From the NCBI GenBank assembly GCA_947440715.1, contig CANETI010000016.1, positions 1-14,021 on the forward strand: a stretch of DNA of 14,021 nt, given 5' to 3'. The notes beneath the pieces were generated by a model. The model ran no database searches and was not told the origin of the DNA. It saw nothing but the letters and a program-made list of their open reading frames with translations. The DNA is from Planctomycetota bacterium. Its GTDB lineage: Bacteria; Planctomycetota; UBA11346. Shown here piece after piece: positions 1 to 7,543 of the stretch. The translations under genes and the position numbers were made by a program. The first letter of the stretch is position 1; each line of letters starts with the position of its first letter.

Positions 1-80
1 AGTCAAAGTTACGGCAGCCGAATCTTATTCGCTTGCTAGTGGATGTGAGTGATCATTACCGCTATGGTATTAATATATGA
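1..80 (+). CDS. C-terminal end of an unidentified gene (partial)
   Basis: Reading frame 3 is open from the window edge to a TGA at 78-80 and would encode about 25 residues ending DHYRYGINI. The other two plus frames close earlier, at 37-39 and 50-52. The stop overlaps the globin start as ATGA (77-80), the usual signature of translationally coupled genes, which is the main reason to believe this tail is real. I do not recognise the product; the fragment is too short to assign. If real, the globin is at least the second gene of an operon that begins left of the window. Confidence 0.5.
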   Translation, partial: SKLRQPNLIRLLVDVSDHYRYGINI

Positions 81-466
81 AACCATGGGATGCTTTTGGT
101 GGTGATGCGGTTTTTCGGCCATTGCTGCATGATTTTTATGCGCGGATAAAACGCAGCACCATTGTGCATTTATTTCCACCCGAATTAATCGAAACAGAGG
201 AAAAACAATTTGCCTTTCAAAGTGAATTCTGGGGTGGGCCCGAGCGCTATAGTCCTTGGCGGGGACATCCACGTTTACGCGCACGACATATGCCATTTGC
301 CATCGATCAGACCGCAGCTGACGTGTGGATGTCGTGTATGCAGGAAGCGGTCGCACACAGCGCTATGCCTACTGAATACCGCGAAACGTTTTTACAGCGC
401 ATGCGATTAACCGCTCAGGCGATGATTAATCGGTCAGTTGCAGATGGGGCGGAACATCCGTTTTAG
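77..466 (+). CDS. glbO: Group II truncated haemoglobin (2/2 globin)
   Basis: A small haem protein, 129 residues, the usual size for 2/2 globins. Family roles include O2 binding and redox or NO/peroxide chemistry; the role here is not shown. Recognisable parts are the opening FGG segment (7-9), FY at 20-21 with Tyr21 as the likely B10 distal residue, LFP with Phe33 near CD1, the group II signature WGGP (52-55) followed by YSPWRGHP, RARH with His71 as the proximal F8 haem ligand, and Trp84 as the group II G8 tryptophan. The frame has a TAA at 71-73, so ATG 77 is the first possible start. No Shine-Dalgarno sequence precedes it, which fits coupling to the upstream frame through ATGA. Its TAG at 464-466 overlaps the stop of the convergent esterase gene. 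Confidence 0.93.
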   Translation: MKPWDAFGGDAVFRPLLHDFYARIKRSTIVHLFPPELIETEEKQFAFQSEFWGGPERYSPWRGHPRLRARHMPFAIDQTAADVWMSCMQEAVAHSAMPTEYRETFLQRMRLTAQAMINRSVADGAEHPF

Positions 467-1311
467 GGAGTTTCTGTGGGAGCTATAGGCGTGACGATAA
501 GTGCTGCTGATTCTACTCGTGAGTGTGCTTTGAAAAAGCGAACAATCAGCTCAGGCGCTTCTTTTAGAAACGTATGGGTTCCAGGATGAATACAGGTTAC
601 GACAGGCATACCAAGAGACGAAGCATAATAGGTACACCAACGTTGATTTTCCCAGGGTATTCCTTCGTCACATTTATTTAGAGTACGCAAAGCAGTCATC
701 GTGCGTTGTTGCCAATCGAATTTAACTAATGGATCATTTTCTCCCGCGACATGGAATACGGGGATAGGTTTTAATAAGTGTAAAGATTTGCTGCCTGCCG
801 CGGCTGATGGTGCTAACGCAGCAAAGTGCTGACCACGAGTTGCACCTAAGAGATACGTAAAGCCGCCACCATTAGAATGGCCAGTGGAATATATGCGTGT
901 CTTATCGGCATTTAATTTAGTCATCATCGTTTCCAGCATAGCGTCAAAAAACAGTAAGTCGCGATTCCCTTGATCGCCGGGGTCAGATTGCCAACCTGAT
1001 TTTTTTCCTTCGGGATCAGTCAATTTTCCAGGAGTGGGTAATCCCTGCGGGTAAATGATGAGTGCTTCAGGCCACAGCTGCTGATAAGCAAAACTTTTAT
1101 TGGCTTGATGCATACCTCCACCGTGACCATGAAACGCGAAAATGAGCGGACGTGGCGTCGCGGCATCGTTAGCAGGTGGGATATAGACCAACGCTTCACG
1201 CGTGTGTTCACCAACCGTCCAGGTCTGAATCGTAGGCTCTTGGGCAGTCATTTGTGCAGTAAGCACCAGCAAGAGGAAACAAACCGGCGTGCCTTTTCGG
1301 TATTGTAACAT
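463..1311 (-). CDS. Secreted PHB-depolymerase/LpqC-type alpha/beta-hydrolase esterase
   Basis: 282 residues. An N-terminal signal peptide (basic YRKGTP, hydrophobic CFLLLVLTA, likely cut after Ala-Gln near 23-24) sends it out of the cytoplasm. The alpha/beta-hydrolase features are all visible: the oxyanion segment HGHGGG (61-66), the nucleophile elbow GHSNG (144-148, Ser146), the acid candidate Asp193 in GENDPLV, and the catalytic histidine candidate His246 in HPGTHTF. Relatives include PHB depolymerases, LpqC-type esterases and feruloyl/acetyl-xylan esterases, so the bond cut is an ester but the substrate is open. Three cysteines near 214, 226 and 240 could form a disulfide. Start ATG 1309-1311 gives the signal peptide; GGCGGG directly abuts it, too close for a normal ribosome site. 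It is divergent from the decarboxylase and convergent with the globin. Confidence 0.85.
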   Translation of the reverse strand: MLQYRKGTPVCFLLLVLTAQMTAQEPTIQTWTVGEHTREALVYIPPANDAATPRPLIFAFHGHGGGMHQANKSFAYQQLWPEALIIYPQGLPTPGKLTDPEGKKSGWQSDPGDQGNRDLLFFDAMLETMMTKLNADKTRIYSTGHSNGGGFTYLLGATRGQHFAALAPSAAAGSKSLHLLKPIPVFHVAGENDPLVKFDWQQRTMTALRTLNKCDEGIPWENQRWCTYYASSLGMPVVTCIHPGTHTFLKEAPELIVRFFKAHSRVESAALIVTPIAPTETP

Positions 1312-1338
1312 CCCGCCATGCTGCGCATTTTTTAGCGT

Positions 1339-1361
1339 CCAACAATCGAAACGATGGTTGG
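1339..1361. repeat. Imperfect inverted repeat (hairpin or operator candidate) in divergent spacer
   Basis: Two 10-base arms (1339-1348 and 1352-1361) pair with one A/G mismatch around a three-base AAA centre. It lies between the divergently transcribed esterase and decarboxylase genes, where a dimeric regulator could bind. No gene ends here, so a terminator role is less likely even though TCTTTT follows on the plus strand. Operator function is inference. Confidence 0.4.
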
Positions 1362-1429
1362 TCTTTTGTCAGGTCTGTGCTTGTTGGAACATGAATAAGC
1401 ACGGTCTTCCCCCACCGCCAACTAGCGGG

Positions 1430-1435
1430 TACAAT
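1430..1435 (+). promoter_or_regulatory. Possible -10 element of the decarboxylase gene
   Basis: TACAAT matches five of six positions of the sigma-70 -10 consensus, 17 bases before the start codon. No convincing -35 hexamer sits at the proper distance. If used, transcription would begin just about at the Shine-Dalgarno sequence, giving a very short leader. This makes the call weak. Confidence 0.25.
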
Positions 1436-1441
1436 GAACGT

Positions 1442-1447
1442 GGAGGT
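1442..1447 (+). promoter_or_regulatory. Strong ribosome binding site of the decarboxylase gene
   Basis: GGAGGT lies five bases before ATG 1453. It fixes the start upstream of the repetitive N-terminal extension, so the tandem repeat is translated. Confidence 0.75.
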
Positions 1448-1452
1448 GGACC

Positions 1453-3192
1453 ATGGCGAAACGCACACCTAAACAGCAGACCCAGTTAGCGAGCTCTTTA
1501 GCAACTCATTTAGCAACTCATTTAGCAACCCATTCAGTAACCCACGCAGGAGATACGATTGGCGAGTATCTCATTCGACGACTTCAAGCTTATCACGTCG
1601 ACCACGTCTTTGGTATTCCAGGCGATTATGTCTTGGGATTTTATGATCAGCTTTGCCGTAGTCGAATTAAAGTAGTTGGTACGAGTAAAGAAGACGGTGC
1701 TGGTTTTGCGGCTGATGCTTATGCCCGCGTGCACGGCATGGGTGCGGTGTGTGTTACTTATTGTGTGGGTGGATTGAGTGTCGCTAATGCGATTGCAGGC
1801 GCCTACGCAGAAAAATCCCCGGTCGTGGTCATTTCAGGATCGCCTGGGATGAAAGAACGCATTAATGATCCTTTGCTGCATCACAAAGTAAAAACCTTCT
1901 CTACCCAACGTGAAATATTTGAACGCATAACTGCCTGTGCGTTGGCGATCGAAGATCCTGATACTGCATTTCGTGATATTGATCGCGCACTAGCAACCTG
2001 TTGGCGCATGAAGCGGCCAGTTTATATCGAATTGCCAAGAGATTTAGTCGATGTGGTACCGAAAAATCCAGTACCCAGTGCCATCATCGATGACAGCGGT
2101 GACGAAGCTGCATTGGCAGAAGCTGTCCAGGAAGCCGTTGAACGGCTGCGTCAGGCGAAGCGTCCGGTTATTCTTGCTGACGTTGAAATTCATCGCTATG
2201 GTTTAGGTATAGAATTATTATCCCTGTCTGAACGTACTGGTATTCCTATTGCTGTAACGATTCTCGGAAAATCGGTCGTTAGCGAAATTCATCCTAATTA
2301 TTTAGGTGTCTACGAAGGTGCGATGGGGCGCGATGACGTGGCAAAAGCGGTGGAAAACAGCGATTGCCTGTTGATGTTAGGAACATTCCTGACCGACGTG
2401 AACCTGGGTATTTTTACTGCGCGGATTGATTTAAATAACACCATCGAAGCGACCAGTGAAAAGATTCAAATTAGTCGGCATCGTTATGATCGTGTGCCTT
2501 TTGATCGTTTTGTGCGTGGGTTAATGAACGCTAAATTACCAAAACGAAAGATCGCTCTTAAGCGCAAAAAAGCAGAAAAAATCGAGCCCATATCGCCACA
2601 ACGGGTGATTAAAGTAACGCGCATGTTTAAGTTGCTTGATCAGCGTTTAGCCGACGACATGGCGGTGGTGTGCGACGTTGGTCTGTGTTTATTTGGTGCG
2701 ATTGATTTGACCATTCAGCGACGCACTGATTTTATTGCCCCAGCTTATTATACGTCGATGGGTTTTGCCGTGCCAGCGAGCGTGGGTGTGGGCGTGGCTA
2801 ATCGCAAATTACGTCCAATTGTTCTGGTTGGCGATGGTGCCTTTCAAATGACGGGCATGGAATTAGCGACCGCGGTGCGTCAGGGATTATGTCCGATTGT
2901 GATCGTGCTCGATAATAAGGGATATACGACCGAGCGCGTTATTCAGGATGGTCCGTACAACAATATTCTGAATTGGAATTATCATCGGATACCAGAAGTT
3001 TTAGGCAGCGGCTGGGCGATCAGCGTGCGTACCGAGGGTGAATTTGCCGACGCTTGGATGCAGGCCGTCGCTAACACCAAAAGTTTTAGTTTAATCAGCG
3101 TGCAATTAGATCCTTTAGACGTTTGTCCCGCCTTAGAACGGCTCGGCAAACGGATGGCAGAAAATATTCCGAAAACGGTTAACCCACATTAA
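1453..3192 (+). CDS. Thiamine-diphosphate-dependent 2-oxo-acid decarboxylase (PDC/IPDC type)
   Basis: 579 residues, close to bacterial pyruvate decarboxylase. It should split a 2-oxo acid such as pyruvate, indolepyruvate or a branched-chain keto acid into an aldehyde and CO2 in the cytoplasm. Domains run in family order: N-terminal pyrimidine-binding domain (about 34-200), central domain (about 215-345), and C-terminal diphosphate-binding domain (about 385-570). Residues typical of the non-oxidative decarboxylases are present: GDY with Asp58, cofactor Glu80 in SKED, the HH pair (143-144), the GDG...N diphosphate/Mg motif (Gly460-Asp461-Gly462 to Asn488), and GYTTE with Glu494 followed by DGPYNN. 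These argue against acetolactate synthase or benzaldehyde lyase. Substrate cannot be read from sequence. Extras are an N-terminal tail of four-residue repeats (16-31) and a very basic linker near 360-376. Its TAA directly abuts the stop of the convergent lipoprotein gene. Confidence 0.9.
   Translation: MAKRTPKQQTQLASSLATHLATHLATHSVTHAGDTIGEYLIRRLQAYHVDHVFGIPGDYVLGFYDQLCRSRIKVVGTSKEDGAGFAADAYARVHGMGAVCVTYCVGGLSVANAIAGAYAEKSPVVVISGSPGMKERINDPLLHHKVKTFSTQREIFERITACALAIEDPDTAFRDIDRALATCWRMKRPVYIELPRDLVDVVPKNPVPSAIIDDSGDEAALAEAVQEAVERLRQAKRPVILADVEIHRYGLGIELLSLSERTGIPIAVTILGKSVVSEIHPNYLGVYEGAMGRDDVAKAVENSDCLLMLGTFLTDVNLGIFTARIDLNNTIEATSEKIQISRHRYDRVPFDRFVRGLMNAKLPKRKIALKRKKAEKIEPISPQRVIKVTRMFKLLDQRLADDMAVVCDVGLCLFGAIDLTIQRRTDFIAPAYYTSMGFAVPASVGVGVANRKLRPIVLVGDGAFQMTGMELATAVRQGLCPIVIVLDNKGYTTERVIQDGPYNNILNWNYHRIPEVLGSGWAISVRTEGEFADAWMQAVANTKSFSLISVQLDPLDVCPALERLGKRMAENIPKTVNPH
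1498..1545 (+). repeat. 12-bp in-frame tandem repeat, about four units
   Basis: The unit TTAGCAACTCAT occurs exactly twice (1498-1509, 1510-1521), then with one change (1522-1533), then more diverged (1534-1545). A still weaker unit may precede it at 1486-1497. It encodes LATH, LATH, LATH, SVTH in the decarboxylase N terminus, before the conserved fold begins. Unit number could vary between strains without shifting the frame. Confidence 0.9.
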
Positions 3193-3822
3193 TTAGGGTT
3201 TTGGTGGGATGATGATTTCCATCCCGGTTTTAAGTTCGGCTGATTTATTTGCGCTGGCAATCACGCGCCAATGAGCAGTGGTGCCATAAAAGGCGAAGCT
3301 GAGATCAGCGTACGTATCGCCACTTTGTGTTGTGTAGCGTTGGACTTCGTTGGTCGTGGGGGCGTTGATTTTGGCCACCGTAATTTTTGACGCAAAGCGT
3401 TCAGCATCGACTACGCTGGTGGTAGTCACCACCAGATTATTATTTGGCCGTTCGACTTTATGATACATATAATCGCGAACGCCTTTGGTGATGTCATCAT
3501 TTGTTATTTTCGTTTCACCTTTGCCATTACCAATGACGGTGATGGTAATCGTAGCTTTTTTCCATATCCATCCTGTATTTAGCGTGCGTTCATTCGTTAG
3601 ATAAACGGGTAATTCATCAATGATGATGTTTGTGCGCCAAAATTCGCCGAGTTGTAAATCCAATTGTGAACGCATATGGTCGATAGTGGTTGAGCGCATG
3701 TTGGTATCATTATTCGATAAAACTTCGCCCTCTTCGGTAATAATATACCCAGGAACCCAGCGACCACAGCTCGACCCAAGCATCAACACCAAAACAAGCG
3801 CGAGCAAACGAAAAAATAACAT
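3193..3822 (-). CDS. Putative outer-membrane lipoprotein with C-terminal LysM domain
   Basis: 209 residues from ATG 3820-3822. The frame extends further upstream, to 3903, but that would overlap yqgE and bury the signal sequence; starting at 3822 places MLFFRLLALVLVLMLGSSC at the N terminus, a lipoprotein signal with Cys19 as the modified residue. The last 47 residues resemble LysM: YTTQSGDTY, then FYG with a W..IA.AN pattern, ending in a hydrophobic strand plus proline (IIIPPKP), so it may bind peptidoglycan. The middle (about 25-155) is not recognised; its stretch ATITITVIGNGKG and following strands look beta-rich. It is the last gene of the bamA-to-yqgE cluster, 49 bases after yqgE, so an envelope role is inferred. 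The stop abuts that of the decarboxylase gene. Confidence 0.75.
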   Translation of the reverse strand: MLFFRLLALVLVLMLGSSCGRWVPGYIITEEGEVLSNNDTNMRSTTIDHMRSQLDLQLGEFWRTNIIIDELPVYLTNERTLNTGWIWKKATITITVIGNGKGETKITNDDITKGVRDYMYHKVERPNNNLVVTTTSVVDAERFASKITVAKINAPTTNEVQRYTTQSGDTYADLSFAFYGTTAHWRVIASANKSAELKTGMEIIIPPKP

Positions 3823-3871
3823 GGGTGGTAACCTAGTAGGACGTATTAGGGCACGATGAAAATCGTACCGG

Positions 3872-4405
3872 TCAGTTGCGACTCGGCTCAGGCATGCCAC
3901 CACTGTGGCCTTCGATGATTTGCTGCCAGAGCAGAGTGGATGGTTTTGGCGTAACCAGCAAATTTAAGCGGCCTGGCCGTACGATCCACGCGCCTTCGTC
4001 AATTTCTGTTTGTAACTGTCCGGTCGTCCAGCCGCTGTGGCCTAAAAATAAGCGTGGGCCAATAGCGTCACCACCATCTGGCCAGCGATCCGTTAAGGCC
4101 AGCAAGTCACCGCCAATGGCAATACCTTCCGCCATTAATTGTGCGCCAGGCAAACTGGTATCGCAGTGAATGAGTAATCCTTTATGTGTATCGACTGGTC
4201 CACCTTCTGCGGCTAAACACGCGTCAGCTAAACCAATGGGGACTTCTTGCCACAATTCTTTGAGCGGCACATCTAGGGGACGATTAAGAATAAAACCCAA
4301 TGAACCGGTTTCGCCATGATCGAGTAAATAAATAACCGTCCGCGTAAAATTAGGGTCAGTCATCTGTGGACTGGCAGCTAGTAAAACACCGGGACGTGGA
4401 CGCAT
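3872..4405 (-). CDS. yqgE: YqgE/AlgH family protein (UPF0301)
   Basis: 177 residues, near the family's usual length of about 185. Family hallmarks are visible in order: GVLLAASPQMTDPNFTRTV near the N terminus, ETGSLGFILNRPL, a GGPV segment, RLFLGHSGWTTGQL, and EIDEGAWIV. The biochemical role of the family is not settled; AlgH was linked to alginate regulation in Pseudomonas. It has no signal peptide, so it should be cytoplasmic. It follows lpxC-fabZ after 95 bases and precedes the LysM lipoprotein by 49 bases on the same strand. The start ATG 4403-4405 has only a weak AGAG-like ribosome site. Confidence 0.92.
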   Translation of the reverse strand: MRPRPGVLLAASPQMTDPNFTRTVIYLLDHGETGSLGFILNRPLDVPLKELWQEVPIGLADACLAAEGGPVDTHKGLLIHCDTSLPGAQLMAEGIAIGGDLLALTDRWPDGGDAIGPRLFLGHSGWTTGQLQTEIDEGAWIVRPGRLNLLVTPKPSTLLWQQIIEGHSGGMPEPSRN

Positions 4406-4500
4406 GGTAAGACTCTATGCACGCTGAGCGAATGCCAAATGACGACTGCCGTGCTCGCCGCAAGGGGTCCAAGGGGTAAGAGGTGGGTCGAAACGCGAAC

Positions 4501-5796
4501 TTACCGATCCATCATGACAGAACGTATTTCGGCTTCGCAGACTAATTGCCCGCCAACCAAGACACGACCAAGGCAGGAACTCATGCGGGAACGCATGCGC
4601 ACAACTTCAAGCTCAATACGCAATTGGTCTCCCGGAAAGACCGGACGGCGGAATTTCGCTTTATCCATGCTCATAAGAAAAGGGATCCGCCCCTTACTTT
4701 CATCCATATCCATCAGCATTAAGGCACCAGTTTGCGCCATAGACTCAAGCAACAAGACCCCAGGCATCACTGGTGTTCCAGGAAAATGTCCCTGAAAGAA
4801 CTGTTCATTAATGGTGACGTTTTTAATTCCAACAATCGACTTGCCAGGGGTATATTCGATAACGCGATCAACCAATAAAAACGGGTAACGATGCGGTAAT
4901 AAAGATAAAATACGTGGAATATCAAAGATCACCGCTGGACGTTCGGCAGCTTCGATGCGTCGGTTGAGTTCTTGCACCAATAACATATTTTCGCGATGAC
5001 CAGAACGCACCGCAATAATGTGGGCATTGATTCGTCGCGTCGCGTGAGCCAAATCGCCAATTAAATCTAATATTTTGTGCCGTGCCGCTTCATCGGGAAA
5101 GCGCAGTTCATTATCAATAATGCGCTTACCGTCGTAAACACAGGTATTTTTAGTGGTGGCGCCTTTGCCCAATCCGAGCGCGCGTAACATTTCTACTTCT
5201 TTTGCTAAGCAAAAGGTGCGTGCGGGTGCAATTTGCGCGATGAAGGAATCTTCGGTTAATTCAACTTCGACTACTTGCGCGCCACCGAGCGCACCGCCGT
5301 GATCATCCAAGGTATAAGTTATTTTTAAACCATTGGCATGTGGCAAAGCCACTAACGATGTTTTATTGTCACTAACAGAAACTGGCACGGTGACATCAAA
5401 ATAACGTCGAGCGCTGGCTTGATCGACGATGCCGGCATCGCGTAAACACGCGGCGAAATCAAGCGCAGAGCCATCGAGACCAGGTAATTCCACGGCATCA
5501 ATTTCGATGACTAAATTATCAAGACCTAATCCAACACATGCCGCTAAGAAATGTTCCGTGGTATGAACTTCAACTTCAACCTTGCCAACGACCTCAGCTA
5601 ATGCGGTACGCCGCATGCGCTGACACAGACGCGATGGGTGCGAGGTTATCGATGGCTTGCCAGGTAAATCGACGCGTACGAACACCATGCCGGTGTCCGC
5701 TGGTGCGGGTTTAAAAGTAACGTTGCAGGTTTCACCAGAATGAAGGCCAATACCGGTAACGGTAGCGGCTTTGGCGATAGTGCGCTGTGCACTCAT
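4501..5796 (-). CDS. lpxC-fabZ: Bifunctional LpxC-FabZ: lipid A deacetylase fused to 3-hydroxyacyl-ACP dehydratase
   Basis: 431 residues containing two enzymes. Residues 1-285 are LpxC, the zinc deacetylase that commits UDP-3-O-acyl-GlcNAc to lipid A: TVTGIGLHSG (12-21), HTTEH with Glu81 and zinc ligand His82, ARTFCL, HKILD with zinc ligands His240 and Asp244, and SGH with His267. Residues about 290-431 are FabZ, which dehydrates 3-hydroxyacyl-ACP: LPHRYPFLLVDRV, then GHFPGTPVMPG with catalytic His337 and Glu351 fourteen residues later, the spacing known for FabZ. All catalytic residues are present in both halves, so both activities are expected, in the cytoplasm. Such fusions are known in Bacteroidota and in PVC bacteria. 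The start overlaps the lpxD stop as ATGA, implying coupled translation. No lpxA follows. Confidence 0.96.
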   Translation of the reverse strand: MSAQRTIAKAATVTGIGLHSGETCNVTFKPAPADTGMVFVRVDLPGKPSITSHPSRLCQRMRRTALAEVVGKVEVEVHTTEHFLAACVGLGLDNLVIEIDAVELPGLDGSALDFAACLRDAGIVDQASARRYFDVTVPVSVSDNKTSLVALPHANGLKITYTLDDHGGALGGAQVVEVELTEDSFIAQIAPARTFCLAKEVEMLRALGLGKGATTKNTCVYDGKRIIDNELRFPDEAARHKILDLIGDLAHATRRINAHIIAVRSGHRENMLLVQELNRRIEAAERPAVIFDIPRILSLLPHRYPFLLVDRVIEYTPGKSIVGIKNVTINEQFFQGHFPGTPVMPGVLLLESMAQTGALMLMDMDESKGRIPFLMSMDKAKFRRPVFPGDQLRIELEVVRMRSRMSSCLGRVLVGGQLVCEAEIRSVMMDR

Positions 5797-6863
5797 GTGT
5801 TTTTTTCCGTGGTCTTTTCCAGCGGGGTGATTGCAGATAGGCGGCGTTCTAATTCCGCCACTCGAGCCAATAAATCTTTAACCGTGGCCTGGGTTGCCGG
5901 CAGTCGTCTAACCGCAACTTCTTGTGCTTGGGCGGATTTAATTTCCTGTGCTGGCGAACCACGCACGACTAATCGCGCTGGAATACTTTTTGATACACCG
6001 GCTTTGCCTGTAATGATAGCATGGTCACCAATGGTTAAATGACCGCTGATACCTGCCTGTCCAGCTAAGGTGACATAATTTCCAAGTTTGGTCGAACCAG
6101 CGACACCGACTTGTGCGACGATGATACAATGATGACCTGTTTCAACATTGTGTGCGATCTGCACTAAATTGTCGATTTTGGTACCTTTACCGATGCGCGT
6201 TTTTCCGAAGCGTGCACGATCAAGACAAGAATTCGCGCCAATTTCAACGTCATCTTCGATAACCACGATTCCCACTTGGGGAATTTTGTGATGAACGCCT
6301 TCAACTGAGGCGTAACCGAAACCGTCCGAACCAATAACCACGCCGGAATGAAGAATAACACGATTACCTAGTTGCGAACGCTCGCGCACCGACACTTGTG
6401 GGTAACAGGTACAGTCGTTTCCGATGATACTTTCATGTCCAATATAAACGTGTGGATAGATGACCGCGTTGTCACCAATTACCACGTTTTCGCAAATGAC
6501 AGCGTATGGGCCAATGGCTGGATTAGCACCGATGCGTACATTTTCACCGATAACAGCAGTGGCATGAATCCCAGGCGGTGGCGGCACAGCTTTCGGGCCG
6601 AAGCTAGCGACGACGCGAGCGAAGGCAAAATCTGGATTCGGCACCACTATTTGAATCAGCGGTACGTTTTCCTGCGCGGTAGCCACCAAAACGGCAGTGG
6701 CCTTAGTTTCTTTTAAATACGATTCGTATTTGGGATTAGCAAGAAAGCTGATGTCGCCAGGATTGGCTTCCGTTAGACTGCTAATGCCAGTCAATAATTT
6801 TTGGTCGTCACCAATGACGGTGCCGCCAACCAAATGAGCAACGTCACGAACCGTAACCCGCAT
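5793..6863 (-). CDS. lpxD: UDP-3-O-(3-hydroxyacyl)glucosamine N-acyltransferase LpxD
   Basis: 356 residues. LpxD moves a 3-hydroxyacyl chain from acyl carrier protein to the amine of UDP-3-O-acylglucosamine, the step after LpxC. An N-terminal uridine-binding domain (about 1-98, with LTEANPGDISFLANPKY) is followed by a long left-handed beta-helix of hexapeptide repeats (about 100-300). The catalytic histidine is His238 in the conserved IDNLVQIAHNV segment. A short C-terminal helix (about 325-345) could form a coiled coil in the trimer. ATG 6861-6863 is preceded by AGGA eight bases upstream, inside the end of skp. Two bases separate it from skp and it overlaps lpxC-fabZ by four, so these three genes are very probably one transcript. 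Confidence 0.96.
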   Translation of the reverse strand: MRVTVRDVAHLVGGTVIGDDQKLLTGISSLTEANPGDISFLANPKYESYLKETKATAVLVATAQENVPLIQIVVPNPDFAFARVVASFGPKAVPPPPGIHATAVIGENVRIGANPAIGPYAVICENVVIGDNAVIYPHVYIGHESIIGNDCTCYPQVSVRERSQLGNRVILHSGVVIGSDGFGYASVEGVHHKIPQVGIVVIEDDVEIGANSCLDRARFGKTRIGKGTKIDNLVQIAHNVETGHHCIIVAQVGVAGSTKLGNYVTLAGQAGISGHLTIGDHAIITGKAGVSKSIPARLVVRGSPAQEIKSAQAQEVAVRRLPATQATVKDLLARVAELERRLSAITPLEKTTEKNT

Positions 6864-6865
6864 GA

Positions 6866-7525
6866 TTATGGTCCTACTGGCTTAGAGGGAGCCGCGTTGG
6901 CTGGAGCGGTTGGTCCAGGTGTGGAACCAATTGGTCCAGGTGCATCGCCGGTATAACGGCTATTAGCAAAAGCGATAAACGCCTCAGTGATATCTAGACT
7001 GGAATCATAATATAAGGCAACTTGGAGTCCGAGCTGCATTTGCATATCGTTTGAAGATAAGTTCGGTAAATCGGGATTCGGCGCTAAGGTGACTAAACGA
7101 ATACTGCGTTCTTTAGCAAAGGCACTTAAATGACCACGTGCAACATCGAATGCTTCTTTTAATACCGCACCATGGCGACGCTCTAAAAGAAATTTAACCC
7201 GTTTTCCCAACAATTCACGTTTTACTTTGATGACTTCCAAATCTTCTTGTGCCTGAGCAAATTTTTCGCTGGTGGGACTAAGTACCTGCAATTTATTTTC
7301 CAGCGCCTGAAGCTGTTCCTCCATTTGCTTTAATTGTGCTTCAGCTTCAGCCTTATCCTTTTTTAATTGGTCAACTCGTGCGAGATACAGTTTGCTGTTA
7401 CGAATAACTTCGTCCAAACGCAGAACGGCAATATCAGGACCTTTAGTCTCGGCGCTCTGCGCAGAGAGACTCATAAAACTCAGGCTCATGGCGCACAGAA
7501 CGAAGAGGGAGAGGATCAATCGCAT
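6866..7525 (-). CDS. skp: Skp/OmpH periplasmic chaperone
   Basis: 219 residues from ATG 7523-7525. The frame can start nine codons earlier (7552), but AAAGGA lies five bases before 7525 and this start gives a clean signal peptide (MRLILSLFVLCAMSLSF..., cut near AQSA). Skp holds unfolded outer-membrane proteins in the periplasm and passes them to the Bam complex. The mature part begins with the family strand IAVLRLDEVIRNS, then two long charged helices (about residues 50-135, rich in Lys, Glu and Gln) forming the coiled-coil arms, then a strand-helix segment containing ALYYDSSLDITEAFIAFAN. A Pro/Gly/Ala-rich tail of about 25 residues makes it longer than E. coli Skp. It lies between bamA and lpxD, the classic order. 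Confidence 0.92.
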   Translation of the reverse strand: MRLILSLFVLCAMSLSFMSLSAQSAETKGPDIAVLRLDEVIRNSKLYLARVDQLKKDKAEAEAQLKQMEEQLQALENKLQVLSPTSEKFAQAQEDLEVIKVKRELLGKRVKFLLERRHGAVLKEAFDVARGHLSAFAKERSIRLVTLAPNPDLPNLSSNDMQMQLGLQVALYYDSSLDITEAFIAFANSRYTGDAPGPIGSTPGPTAPANAAPSKPVGP

Positions 7526-7530
7526 AGGTT

Positions 7531-7536
7531 TCCTTT
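7531..7536 (-). promoter_or_regulatory. Ribosome binding site that decides the skp start
   Basis: AAAGGA on the minus strand is five bases before ATG 7525 and favours it over the in-frame ATG at 7552. Confidence 0.65.
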
Positions 7537-7543
7537 GCTCGTG

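Noticed and set aside
446..464. Possible intrinsic terminator after the globin: CGGA/TCCG stem with three-base loop followed by TTTT
   Set aside because: The stem has only four Watson-Crick pairs, further pairs would be G-U wobble, and the U-run is part of the coding end. Too weak to call.
3823..3903. Longer lipoprotein start at 3903, overlapping yqgE
   Set aside because: It would put 27 polar and basic residues ahead of an otherwise standard lipoprotein signal peptide.
4461..4477. Short tandem repeat CAAGGGGT twice with a 9-base period in the yqgE/lpxC gap
   Set aside because: Only two short copies, no dyad and no relation to other repeats in the window. Likely chance.
6372..6716. Open frame of 114 codons on the plus strand inside lpxD
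   Set aside because: It is a shadow of the strongly conserved lpxD hexapeptide-repeat region and has no domain-like sequence or ribosome site.
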